Shown here piece after piece: positions 19,256 through 28,713 of a stretch of 64,000 bases of DNA; position 1 is the first letter of the stretch, and the number at the start of each line of letters is the position of its first letter. The stretch comes from Actinomycetes bacterium. Its GTDB lineage: Bacteria; Actinomycetota; Acidimicrobiia; Acidimicrobiales; Ilumatobacteraceae. The stretch is taken from NCBI GenBank assembly GCA_025360105.1, contig JANYCT010000033.1, positions 1 through 64,000 on the forward strand, written 5' to 3'. A program made the translations under genes and the position numbers. The notes under the pieces were generated by a model. It saw only the letters and a program-made list of their open reading frames with translations, searched no databases and had not been told where the DNA came from.

Positions 19256-20550
19256 GACGTCGAATCGTCGAGGCGATCGTAGGGGTCGCTGCGTTGCTTC
19301 TCCTCGCATTGGGTATCCCGCTTGCGATCGCTGTTGACCATTCAGTGCTCGCGTCCGAAGTGGTGGAGCTGCAAGCCGTCGCGGCCCGCACACTCGCCGA
19401 AATCGACGTACCGATCGACCCTCAACAGCTGCAGCGGACCCACGCCGAAAGCGATTCCCCACCTCCGTTCGACGTCTATGACGCAGGCGGCAACCTAGTG
19501 TTCGGGCAGGGACCCACTACGGCCGACGACGCAACCCGGCGGGCGCTCGCCGGCGAGACGGTATCGACAACCGACGGGAGGATCGTCGTCATCACCCCGA
19601 TCATCGACCGCACCACGGAACGAGTTGCCGGTGCGCTCCGGCTCACCGAATCGCTGTCTGGAGCGAATCGGCGAGTTCGGTTCGCGTTGCTGATCATGGC
19701 TGCGAGTGGGCTTGTCGCATTGGGGCTGGGATGGCTGGTGGCCAACAGGTTGGCGCGGCGGTTGACTCAACCACTCGCCGACCTTGCCGCCGCTGCCGCC
19801 GCAACGACGGGCGATGGCGGTCCGGTTGTCACGACATCGGTCACCGGTGTCGCAGAGATCGACACACTGACCGAGGCGCTCGACGCAAACGCGCAACGGG
19901 TCAGTGACGCGCTCGCACGCGAACGTCGCTTCAGCGCCGACGTGTCTCACCAATTGCGAACACCCCTCACTGCGATCAGGTTGCGGGTCGACGCGGCGCG
20001 AGCGAACGATGATGCGAGCCAACTCGTCGGAGTACTCGACGATCTGGGTCGCATCGAGAGCACCGTCGATCACCTCCTCGCCTTCGCTCGCGACGAGATG
20101 CAACCTCGAGCGTCCGTGCGTCTCGACGAACTCGCCACAACGGCGACTGCTCGGTGGCGAGATCGCTTCCACGCCGCCAACCGCGAGCTCTCATTGCGCG
20201 TCGACTTTGGTCTCGGCGCGACAGGAACCTCAGCATCGGTGAGCCAGGTGCTAGATGTGCTTTTGGAAAATGCGATCCGACACGGCCGCGGTGCCGTGAT
20301 TGTCGCAACTCGACGGATACCCGGAGGCGCAGCAGTCGATGTCGCGGACGAAGGCGATGCGCTCGACCCGACGTCGAGCGAGCGAATCTTTCGGCGTGGT
20401 GAGGGCACGGGCACCGGCATTGGCCTGGCGTTGGCCCGATCGCTCGTCGAAGCCGACGGAGGTCGTTTGGTGCTCTCCCACCAGAACCCGACCACCTTCT
20501 CGCTCATTCTTCTCGACCGCGAAGACGACACGCCGGTGGCTCAACTCTGA
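19252..20550 (+). CDS. two-component sensor histidine kinase
   Basis: RFSADVSHQLRTPLTAIRLRVDA H-box, LLENAIRHGRGAV N-box, GEGTGTGIGLALARSLVEADGG G-box; overlaps RR stop. Confidence 0.95.
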   Translation: MRRRIVEAIVGVAALLLLALGIPLAIAVDHSVLASEVVELQAVAARTLAEIDVPIDPQQLQRTHAESDSPPPFDVYDAGGNLVFGQGPTTADDATRRALAGETVSTTDGRIVVITPIIDRTTERVAGALRLTESLSGANRRVRFALLIMAASGLVALGLGWLVANRLARRLTQPLADLAAAAAATTGDGGPVVTTSVTGVAEIDTLTEALDANAQRVSDALARERRFSADVSHQLRTPLTAIRLRVDAARANDDASQLVGVLDDLGRIESTVDHLLAFARDEMQPRASVRLDELATTATARWRDRFHAANRELSLRVDFGLGATGTSASVSQVLDVLLENAIRHGRGAVIVATRRIPGGAAVDVADEGDALDPTSSERIFRRGEGTGTGIGLALARSLVEADGGRLVLSHQNPTTFSLILLDREDDTPVAQL

Positions 20551-20623
20551 ACGTCCCCCGTCGGGTTCGTCGTCGGCGTACGCTTCGGGCTTTCGACTGC
20601 CGGGGGTTACTGCGCGCCGGAAT

Positions 20624-20643
20624 TTACTGAACCCTTACCGTTG
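20624..20643 (+). promoter_or_regulatory. candidate response-regulator site TTACT-N6-TTACCGTTG
   Basis: TTACTGAACCCTTACCGTTG about 41 bp upstream of the 20684 start; a further TTACT at 20607. Confidence 0.5.
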
Positions 20644-20683
20644 ACGATCCCTCAATATGTCCTGTCCGTCATAGATTCGTAAC

Positions 20684-21865
20684 GTGAGTGTCATGTATGG
20701 GTTCGAGCCCAGCGGTAAGTGGTCGTCCCGGCCCCGCCCGGCACGGCCGTCGTCGCTGCGTCTGGTTCTTCGCTGGTTCACCGTGTTGTGTCTCCCGTTC
20801 GTCGTGATGTCTGGGCTGTCTTATCTCGACGCCCTTCGCGCGCCCGGCAATCTGAGCATCATCGAGCGCTCTGTCGAGTGGTTGCGCGGGCATCACTTCG
20901 GCGACACCGTCTCCGGTGCCGAGGCGTGGTATTACTCACACAACCAACCAGCCCGCGGCGGGACGTTGTCATCACTTCCGCACCAGCCATCGGTCGCTGC
21001 GATGACTCCGACCAATCCCGCCGATCCGTCGGGCATCGCCCCGCTCGCATTGAATCCACTGCCGGGAGAGGGTGCTTGGCAGCCGCTCGGCGATCCTGTC
21101 AACGGTGCCCCGGCGATGGCGGTGGCGTACTTGCGTCCCGACAGCCTGCACGGAACCGTGCTCGCCGGCGTGGTTCGTATCGATCAGCAGCTGGCCAAAT
21201 TCGCACTTGTCCCAGGGCTACAAGAACCGGGCAACGGCCCGTGGCCCGCACAGGATCAACTCGGTGCCAGCGGAGTGGATCAATTACTCGCCGGATTCAA
21301 CTCAGGGTTTCGTATCGCCGACGCGAACGGAGGGTTCGCGCTCGGCGGCCGCCAGTCGGGAACACTTCGTGACGGGGCGGCCACCGTTGTGATTGGTGCT
21401 GATGGAACGCTCAATGTCGGGGCGTGGAACGCCGAGGTGTCGGCAAACGACCACCCGGTCGCCGTACGACAGAACCTGGACCTGATCGTCGACGGAGCAA
21501 ACCTGACCCCCGGCCTCGACAGCAACGCCGGAGACCGTTGGGGTCGCACCGTTGGCAATGAGCTCTACGTGTGGCGCTCCGGGCTGGGCATTGACACGCA
21601 GGGGCGCATCCTCTATGTCGCATCCAGTGGGTTGACGGTTCAGACGCTCGCCGATCTGCTCCATCGGGCGGGGGCCGTGAGAGCGATGGAACTCGATATC
21701 AACCACTCGTGGGTCAGCTTCAATAGCTTCCACCACAGCTCAGGTTCAGTACCGGTTGGTACCAAGTTGCTCGACGGGATGTCGAAGTCCGAACAGCGAT
21801 ACCTCACAACAGACTCTCGAGATTTCTTCGCCGTTGTCGCACGGCAACCGCTGGCTTCCTCGTGA
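20684..21865 (+). CDS. phosphodiester glycosidase (DUF2233/NAGPA-like) family protein with N-terminal TM
   Basis: GFNSGFRIADANGGFALGGRQSGTLRDGAATVVIGADGTLNVGAWNAEV...MELDINHSWVSFNSFHHSSG. Confidence 0.7.
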   Translation: MSVMYGFEPSGKWSSRPRPARPSSLRLVLRWFTVLCLPFVVMSGLSYLDALRAPGNLSIIERSVEWLRGHHFGDTVSGAEAWYYSHNQPARGGTLSSLPHQPSVAAMTPTNPADPSGIAPLALNPLPGEGAWQPLGDPVNGAPAMAVAYLRPDSLHGTVLAGVVRIDQQLAKFALVPGLQEPGNGPWPAQDQLGASGVDQLLAGFNSGFRIADANGGFALGGRQSGTLRDGAATVVIGADGTLNVGAWNAEVSANDHPVAVRQNLDLIVDGANLTPGLDSNAGDRWGRTVGNELYVWRSGLGIDTQGRILYVASSGLTVQTLADLLHRAGAVRAMELDINHSWVSFNSFHHSSGSVPVGTKLLDGMSKSEQRYLTTDSRDFFAVVARQPLASS

Positions 21866-22011
21866 GTCGAAGCCAGACCGTGGTGGAGATTGCGGTTGCG
21901 GCCCTCGGCGTGTTCGCAGTATTCGCAATGGGCGGCGGATGGCCAGCTTGTGTTTTGATTCTGTTCGCTGCAGGAGGAATGGCCATCTGGATCAGACGCC
22001 GTGCCAGATGA
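21862..22011 (+). CDS. 49-aa putative membrane microprotein
   Basis: Read by hand: MSRSQTVVEIAVAALGVFAVFAMGGGWPACVLILFAAGGMAIWIRRRAR; GTG start overlaps the TGA of the upstream gene (GTGA). Confidence 0.55.
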   Translation: MSRSQTVVEIAVAALGVFAVFAMGGGWPACVLILFAAGGMAIWIRRRAR

Positions 22012-22303
22012 TGCAGTGCAGGATTTCCGCGTGCTGAAGGCATCTATACCCGCCATCCACGCAGGAAGCCAGGGCGCCGCGCCACCCTTCGGGCGACAGC
22101 GCCATTGCCGGGCCGGCAGCGCCAAGAAAAGCAATTCCACGACGAGTGTGGCAATGTGCGCACCATCGGCGGAGGTACTGCTGGGGTCAGCCATCACCGG
22201 AATGGGGCTGAGCTCGACACCAATCCCAGCACTGAGTCACTGACCGTATACGACGGTCATCGCCTGCGAAGTTCCTCTCAACGCAATCCGAAAGTGGCAA
22301 GCC

Positions 22304-22347
22304 GACGGCTTCAGTGTCGAGCACGAGGTCCCGCCACTGAAGCCGTC
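22304..22347 (-). terminator. hairpin downstream of arylsulfatase gene
   Basis: Perfect 13-bp inverted repeat GACGGCTTCAGTG / CACTGAAGCCGTC with 18-nt loop, 8 bp beyond the stop at 22356. Confidence 0.65.
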
Positions 22348-22355
22348 CTGCATCG

Positions 22356-23849
22356 TTAGTGGTTTGCCCCGCCGCCGGCGTCTTCGAGTTGACGCATGAC
22401 AGCATCGAGGTTGAACGATGCGGGCTTCTGGCGCGGCGGGTACTGCACGAATCCGGCAATCTGCGCAGCGACAGCGCCCTGCATCTTGTAGATCACCCAC
22501 AGATGGTCGATCATCCAGTCCCAGTAGGTGTTGGAGTTGTCGTCGGCCCGCTCGAACGGGTCCTGGCGAAGGTTGAAGATCTTCGGCGCTCGCAATGAAA
22601 CGAACGGTTCCAACCATGCCATGAGCCGAGTTGCCCGCTGCTCCATCAGCACGACCTTGTAGTCGTCCATGCGGATCGCGATGATGTCGCCGTCGTCGCT
22701 GATGTAGAAGAAGAAGTTGCGCGGGCTCTCGTTCACCTCGCCAGTGAGATACGGGAGCATGTTGTACCCGTCGATGCGTACGTTGAAGCTCTTGTCGCCG
22801 GCTGTGTGACCCGCCTCGAGTTTGGCGACAATGTCGGGCTCGCCCGCAGCAGCAAGCAGCGTGGGCAGGACGTCTTGATGGCAGACGATGCCATTCGCAA
22901 CGCTTCCGGCAGGGATGTGCCCCGGCCAACGGAAGAACGCAGGGACACGCCACCCGCCTTCCCAGTTGGTGTTCTTCTCTGACCGGAACGGCGTGATGCC
23001 GGCATCGGGCCAGCTGTTGTAGTGCGGTCCGTTGTCGGTGGAATACATCACGATGGTGTTGTCGGCGATACCCAATTCGTCGAGCTTGTCGAGCATCGTG
23101 CCGACGTGCTCGTCATGCGCGACCATCACGTCGTTGTACTCGCCGTGGCCGCCGCTCTTACCCAGGTGCTTCTCGGCGGGATGAGTGCGGAAGTGCATGG
23201 CTGTACTGGTCCACCACAGGAAGAATGGCTTCTCAGCGGCATGGGCTTCATCGATGAAACGTAAGGCTCGCTCGGTGACTTCATCGTCGATGGTCTCCAT
23301 GCGCTTCTTGGTGAGCGGGCCGGTGTCGGTGATGGTCTGACCGCCCCTGCCGTCGGCCTTACAGTGCAGCACACCGCGGGGGCCGTAGCGCTTCTTGAAC
23401 TCGGGGTCCTTCGGGTAATCGGGATGCTCGGGTTCTTCTTCGGCATTCAGGTGATACAGGTTGCCGAAGAACTCGTCGAAGCCATGCAGCGTGGGAAGGA
23501 ACTCGTCCTTGTCGCCGAGGTGGTTCTTGCCGAACTGGCCGGTGACGTAACCCAGCGGCTTGAGCAGTTCAGCGATCGTGGGGTCTTGCTTCTGGAGGCC
23601 GACGTCGGCGCCGGGCATTCCCACCTTGGTGAGGCCGGTACGGATGGGGTTCTGCCCGGTGATGAACGCCGCGCGCCCGGCGGTGCAGCTCTGCTGCGCG
23701 TAGTAGTCGGTGAAGGCGACGCCTTCGTTTGCGACTCGGTCGATGTTGGGCGTGCGATAGCCCATCTGCCCGCGGCTGTTGTAGCTGATGTTCCACCAGC
23801 CAATGTCGTCGCCCCACAGGATAAGGATGTTCGGTTGCTTCGTAGCCAT
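22356..23849 (-). CDS. arylsulfatase / sulfatase family protein
   Basis: PNILILWGDDIGWWNIS, AQQSCTAGRAAFITGQ (CxAGR sulfatase signature), GYVTGQFGKNHLGD. Confidence 0.93.
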   Translation of the reverse strand: MATKQPNILILWGDDIGWWNISYNSRGQMGYRTPNIDRVANEGVAFTDYYAQQSCTAGRAAFITGQNPIRTGLTKVGMPGADVGLQKQDPTIAELLKPLGYVTGQFGKNHLGDKDEFLPTLHGFDEFFGNLYHLNAEEEPEHPDYPKDPEFKKRYGPRGVLHCKADGRGGQTITDTGPLTKKRMETIDDEVTERALRFIDEAHAAEKPFFLWWTSTAMHFRTHPAEKHLGKSGGHGEYNDVMVAHDEHVGTMLDKLDELGIADNTIVMYSTDNGPHYNSWPDAGITPFRSEKNTNWEGGWRVPAFFRWPGHIPAGSVANGIVCHQDVLPTLLAAAGEPDIVAKLEAGHTAGDKSFNVRIDGYNMLPYLTGEVNESPRNFFFYISDDGDIIAIRMDDYKVVLMEQRATRLMAWLEPFVSLRAPKIFNLRQDPFERADDNSNTYWDWMIDHLWVIYKMQGAVAAQIAGFVQYPPRQKPASFNLDAVMRQLEDAGGGANH

Positions 23850-24052
23850 GGTTTCCTCCCACAACGGTCTGTACGACGATTATCCCCCAATCCCACCAGC
23901 GCACGTCACCCGCATGGGGTGAATTCTTAACGATCCGAGATGAGTGATCCGGCTGACGCTGACGCGACGTTCGCTGAATCTGGGAAATTGTAGGGGCCCG
24001 AGTGCGAGTCCGAGTTGGCGGCTGCCGCCGCTCGGGGGGCTATGTTCCTGCC

Positions 24053-24709
24053 GTGCACATTCTGCAAACTGAGATGATCGGCTTAGCGCTGGCCACGGTC
24101 ATATCGCCAATCGTTTTCATCTCGATGTTCCTGATGCTCGGGACGGTGCATCCGATACGAAATGGTTGGTTCTTTTTGCTGGGACTCATCTGTGCTGTTG
24201 CTGTCACGACATTGATCGCTGCGTTCGTTCTGAACAAAACTGTGCAAGCTGCGAGCGACACCACCCAGCAGACGATCTCGTGGTTCGGACTCGCGATGGG
24301 ATTCTTCGAACTCGGTCTCGGTCTGTGGTTGAAGTTCAAGGGCCAACCACCAGGGCAGGTAGAGATGCCCAAATTTGCGACCAAACTCGACACCATGAAG
24401 GTGCCGATGGTCTTCGCGATCGGCATTCTGGTGCCTACCTTCCCCGCCGCAGTGTCGGCGGGGGTCATTCTGGTGAACACAAACGCTGGCGACGGACAGC
24501 GGGCGCTGGCCGAGGCGATCTATCTGTTGGTGTGCGCAGTGATGGTGGGGGCGCCGTTGATCTACGTGCAGGTGCGCGGCGAGCCAGCGCGTGACAGGGT
24601 TCGCGGGATGTGCGATTGGTTGGTGCAACGCAGTTCCACCGTGGGTGCCTGGATCCTGATCGTTGTAGGCATCTACTTGATTCTGCAAGCACTCCCGCCG
24701 CTCGTCTGA
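24053..24709 (+). CDS. GAP/Sap-family integral membrane protein
   Basis: LATVISPIVFISMFLMLGTVHPIRNGWFFLLGL...LGLGLWLKFKG; six TM-like segments; GTG start. Confidence 0.65.
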   Translation: MHILQTEMIGLALATVISPIVFISMFLMLGTVHPIRNGWFFLLGLICAVAVTTLIAAFVLNKTVQAASDTTQQTISWFGLAMGFFELGLGLWLKFKGQPPGQVEMPKFATKLDTMKVPMVFAIGILVPTFPAAVSAGVILVNTNAGDGQRALAEAIYLLVCAVMVGAPLIYVQVRGEPARDRVRGMCDWLVQRSSTVGAWILIVVGIYLILQALPPLV

Positions 24710-24733
24710 GCGGCAGATTTGGGCAGCGACTGC

Positions 24734-26125
24734 CTAGCCGGACGTGATGGATACGCCAGCACCGATGTGGGCACGATCAGCCGCGGCGCGCCCCGCGTAC
24801 CAGCCGGCGGCGTTGACCCGTCGGACCGGCGCCGCGACCACTCTGGGAAAACACTCGGAGAATGCTTCGTCAACTGCAGCCAGGCGGTCGGCAAGGATCG
24901 GAACGAGTGCCGAGCCGTACTGCTGCTCCGCGTCGGCAGACGCGTATTCCCTGGTGGCCTCGAGACGTTCGCCGATGCGGTCAGCGAACGCGATGAGGAA
25001 TGCCCGCCGGAACGACGGCGTGCGTAACCGCGAATCGGCTGCGGTGGCGTCGGTGGATGCCCGCGTGGCCTGAACGAGGAGTGACGTGAAGAGCATGTCG
25101 GTGAGTTGTAGGTCGACCGGAAACCCCATGACCGTGGCAATGCCGAGGCCGGGCGCCCAAATGCAACGCGCGCTGTTGACCGTAGCGATGACCGACAGTA
25201 AGCCGGCCTTTTCGTCGGCGTAGGGACTTTCGATGTGGACCCGCCGTGATTCGATGCCGGCAGTGCGCGACCCGCCGGATGCCATCGCTGCAGAAGCCAG
25301 CACCGCGGCGTCGATTGAATAGCGCGTCATCATCTCTTGCGCTTTGGCCGTGAAGGTTTCGGCCTCGGCCTCGAACGTGGTGGCCTCAGCCTTGGCGAGC
25401 AGTGCACGAATGAGCTTGAGCGCCTTGGCGTCGATTTCGCCGGTGAGCGCCTGCGGGGAGGGCATCACGCCACGGTTGCTGGCGCCCCAGGAGCTGGGGA
25501 TGGGCATGAGCACCAATTGCGGCGGTGCGGTGATGAGTACCCCGAGGACCTGCAAAGCGATGGCGAACATCTCGTCAGGGTCGAGCTTCTCGGCGCGAGC
25601 CCAGTTCGCAACCGGCTGATCGTGGCCGCCGACAATGGCGTCACGCTCGGTGTCGTAAACCCCGAGGTCGTCGAGTTGGGCCAGCCAAGCGTGCGGCGCC
25701 CTGTGCACTGCATCGGTGCTGCGCGCGTGGTGGGCAAGGAGGGCTACGGCAAGACGGGCGGATCGTGCGGTGCCGTTGCGCTTGACGACGTGTGCGATGT
25801 CGGCGGGCTGCCACCCGGCTTTACATAACTCGTCGACCCCGCGTTGTAGCTGCAGGGCCATGAGCTGGCTCGGCCGGGGTGACGACTCGGCACCCGCGGC
25901 GGTCTCGAGACCGACGAGGATGTCGGTGGTCGTCGCGAACCGGGACTTGTGTTCGTCGCGACCGAAGGCGAAGTATGCGCCGACTGTGACGAGTTGGGCG
26001 ATGTCTGCTTCGCTGACGGTCTGTGGGGTGCGGGACTGGCTGGGCGCGCCGTCCGAGCGCTGATGTTGCATCGAGCGACGTTGTTGTGCCGCCCGGCGCT
26101 TCTGGCTGTTCTTTCCCATCGCCAC
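24734..26125 (-). CDS. DUF2786 domain-containing protein
   Basis: ALKLIRALLAKAEATTFEAEAETFTAKAQEMMTRYSIDAAVL is the DUF2786 signature. Confidence 0.8.
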   Translation of the reverse strand: MAMGKNSQKRRAAQQRRSMQHQRSDGAPSQSRTPQTVSEADIAQLVTVGAYFAFGRDEHKSRFATTTDILVGLETAAGAESSPRPSQLMALQLQRGVDELCKAGWQPADIAHVVKRNGTARSARLAVALLAHHARSTDAVHRAPHAWLAQLDDLGVYDTERDAIVGGHDQPVANWARAEKLDPDEMFAIALQVLGVLITAPPQLVLMPIPSSWGASNRGVMPSPQALTGEIDAKALKLIRALLAKAEATTFEAEAETFTAKAQEMMTRYSIDAAVLASAAMASGGSRTAGIESRRVHIESPYADEKAGLLSVIATVNSARCIWAPGLGIATVMGFPVDLQLTDMLFTSLLVQATRASTDATAADSRLRTPSFRRAFLIAFADRIGERLEATREYASADAEQQYGSALVPILADRLAAVDEAFSECFPRVVAAPVRRVNAAGWYAGRAAADRAHIGAGVSITSG

Positions 26126-26164
26126 AGTGTGCCAAGGGGGTGTCGCAGCGCAACGGGTAGACGA

Positions 26165-27316
26165 TCAGCTGGTGCCGTTGGCGTCCTCGTCGAGGTACCG
26201 GTCGAGCAGTTGATGGAACAACTGACCGCCACCTTCGTTGCGTCCAAAGAGCACCTCGCTCTTGGCTGCGGCGGCAAGGGCGCGCTGCAGGCGGATGCCC
26301 GTGTAGTAGTCCTCGGTGCGCACCACCATCTCGAAGAACGCAGCGCGATGCTCGGCGTCGGTGCGTTCCGCTTCGGTTGGTTCGTCGGCCACGAAGTAGC
26401 TCTGGATCGTGGTCGACGAACCCGGCGACGTGCCGGGGAAGAGCTGGCTGACCAGCCCGCCGCTGTGGTTCCCCGCAAACGAGATATGCGGGAAGATGGT
26501 CCACACCCCACCGCACATCACGTCGAGGTCCCACTCGTCCTCGGGCACATCGCGCAACGCGAGCAGCCTCGGATCGGGTGAGGTCATCCGCTGATGTGGG
26601 CCCCACGCGCGGTAGATGGGCTTGTTGCTGATCTCGGTGCCGAACGTGGCCCGGTGCAGAAACGGCAAGTGATAGAAGTCGAGGTAACCGTCGTAGGCCA
26701 CCTTCCAGTTGGGGCCTTCGATGCTCTTCTGCGAGATCAGCTGCCAGTCGCCGAATCCGAAGTAGTCGAGCAACTGGTCGTACCCGCAGAGGTAGTCATC
26801 GATATCGATCGGTGTGCCTGGCGTGAGCACTACGAACACGAGTCCAGCACGTTCGGCGCAGGGGAGTGGCGTAAGGCCGAGGCACGCGATGTCGATATCG
26901 CCGAAGAACTCGCGATCAGTCACCCCGACCAGTTCGCCAGAACCGTTGTAGGTCCAGTTGTGATACGGGCACGCAAAGCGGCGGGCGACACCTGAACCAT
27001 CGGGCACCACCACAGCGCCACGGTGGCTGCAACTGTTGACGAATGCGCTGATTGCTCCGTCGCTACCGCGAGTCATGAGCACCGGCGTTTCCATCACGGT
27101 CATCGCCTTGTACGAGCCGGGCTCGCGCAACTCGCCACCGAGGGCGAGCATCAGCGGCAGCCGCCGGAAGAGATTGACCTCGCGCTGCCAGCGCGCCGGA
27201 TCGAGGTAGTTCGCAACGGGCACGCGGTAGACGTCATCGCTCTGCGACGGGGTATTGCCGGCTTCGACGTGCGCGATGTTCTCGCGAGCCATGTCGATGA
27301 ACTCGTGCCTGTTCAC
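26165..27316 (-). CDS. Rieske [2Fe-2S] aromatic-ring-hydroxylating oxygenase, alpha subunit
   Basis: SCSHRGAVVVPDGSGVARRFACPYHNWTYNGSGELVGV Rieske motif; EGPNWKVAYDGYLDFYHLPFLHRATFG iron site; GTG start overlaps the SDR stop. Confidence 0.92.
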   Translation of the reverse strand: MNRHEFIDMARENIAHVEAGNTPSQSDDVYRVPVANYLDPARWQREVNLFRRLPLMLALGGELREPGSYKAMTVMETPVLMTRGSDGAISAFVNSCSHRGAVVVPDGSGVARRFACPYHNWTYNGSGELVGVTDREFFGDIDIACLGLTPLPCAERAGLVFVVLTPGTPIDIDDYLCGYDQLLDYFGFGDWQLISQKSIEGPNWKVAYDGYLDFYHLPFLHRATFGTEISNKPIYRAWGPHQRMTSPDPRLLALRDVPEDEWDLDVMCGGVWTIFPHISFAGNHSGGLVSQLFPGTSPGSSTTIQSYFVADEPTEAERTDAEHRAAFFEMVVRTEDYYTGIRLQRALAAAAKSEVLFGRNEGGGQLFHQLLDRYLDEDANGTS

Positions 27317-28197
27317 GAATAGCCACGATAGAAGGTGAGATCGTCGCGCCCCATCATCAGGACCTTGTGGTCGTGCATGTTGACGACGTCGGCCCAACGC
27401 TCGCGCACGGTCTCGATGGTCAGCTCGTTTCCGGCATCGAGGCCGGGAACCCCCACCGTGGCGACGCGTGCGACTCGTCCGCCTCCTGTGCTGATGAGCT
27501 CACCCGTGCACGGCGCGCTCGGATGACACAACAGCGCAGCCGCCGGCGAACACAGATGCGGCGGGAAGTTGTGCTCCATCCACTGGCGTGTGTCTTCGTT
27601 GGGGTTCAACGACGCGGCTCGCGTGTAGCCCATCGGCAGGATCGCATTGACGGTGATGTTGTGTGGCGCGCCTTCGACCGACAGGGCGCGGGTGAGCCCC
27701 CAGAGCCCGGCTTTGGCCATCGAGTACACCGGCATACCTGCAGCGCCCATCGAGCTTCCCGACGAGGTGAACACGATGCGACCGCCGCCTGCGGCGACCA
27801 TGATCGGCCATGCGGCGCGGGCGGCATAGAACGAACCGAGCAGGTGCGAGTCGACGATCTTGTGGAGCGCTTCGTCGTCGATCGTGTCGATTTCTCCGGT
27901 GGGTCCGCCGTTGCCTGCGTTGTTCAGCAGTGCGTCGAGTCGACCGTGCTGCTCCAGAGTGCGGTTTACGAGTTCGGCCGCCTCGACGGGATTGGCAACC
28001 GAAGCGATGTGAGCCACGGCGGTGCCGCCCGCCGCGACGATGTCGGCAACCGTACGGTCGGCGTGTGTCTGCGATACGTCGTTCACGACGACGGTTGCGC
28101 CCCGCGCGCCGAGTAACAGTGCGTGCTCGCGGCCGATGCCGCGCGCCGCGCCCGTGACGATGACAACCTGGCCATCGAAGCGGATGGTATCGCTCAT
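27313..28197 (-). CDS. short-chain dehydrogenase/reductase
   Basis: VVIVTGAARGIGREHALLLGARGATVVVND, NNAGNGG, YSMAKAGLWGLTRALSVEG. Confidence 0.93.
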   Translation of the reverse strand: MSDTIRFDGQVVIVTGAARGIGREHALLLGARGATVVVNDVSQTHADRTVADIVAAGGTAVAHIASVANPVEAAELVNRTLEQHGRLDALLNNAGNGGPTGEIDTIDDEALHKIVDSHLLGSFYAARAAWPIMVAAGGGRIVFTSSGSSMGAAGMPVYSMAKAGLWGLTRALSVEGAPHNITVNAILPMGYTRAASLNPNEDTRQWMEHNFPPHLCSPAAALLCHPSAPCTGELISTGGGRVARVATVGVPGLDAGNELTIETVRERWADVVNMHDHKVLMMGRDDLTFYRGYS

Positions 28198-28649
28198 GCT
28201 CGAGCCACCTTCAGAATGCGTTCCGCGACCTTGCGATTCACGGGCGTGACCGACAACCGGCTGCCCTTTTGCAGGATCATCAAGTCGTCTTCGGCGAAGG
28301 TGTCGCGCAGTGTGTCGATGGAGATGTAGGTGGCGAACTTCTCGACGAAACGCACCTTCACGGTCTGCCAACGCGGTTCCGCGCGTGTGCTCTTCGGGTC
28401 GAAGTACTTCGAGTCCGGATCGAACTGTGTGGGATCCACGACATTGGCGGCGGTGACGCGACACAGTCCGGCGATGCCCGGCGGTTGCGCCTTCGAGTGG
28501 TAGAAGAACGCAAGGTCGTCCACCTCTGCCGTGCGCAAGTAGTTGCGCGCCTGATAGTTGCGGACGCCATCCCACACCGTTGTGCGAGCACGCTTGAGGT
28601 GGTCGATGCCGAATGACTCGGGTTCGGACTTGAAGAGCCAGTACTGCAT
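28194..28649 (-). CDS. EVE domain-containing protein
   Basis: MQYWLFKSEPESFGIDHLKRARTTVWDGVRNYQARNYLRTAEVDDLAFFYHS; ATGA overlap with SDR. Confidence 0.93.
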   Translation of the reverse strand: MQYWLFKSEPESFGIDHLKRARTTVWDGVRNYQARNYLRTAEVDDLAFFYHSKAQPPGIAGLCRVTAANVVDPTQFDPDSKYFDPKSTRAEPRWQTVKVRFVEKFATYISIDTLRDTFAEDDLMILQKGSRLSVTPVNRKVAERILKVARA

Positions 28650-28713
28650 GCGAGACCAAATCTAGTGCAGCCGTCTGTCGATGTCGGGAGGCGCGGCGAG
28701 TAGGTTTCGCCGG

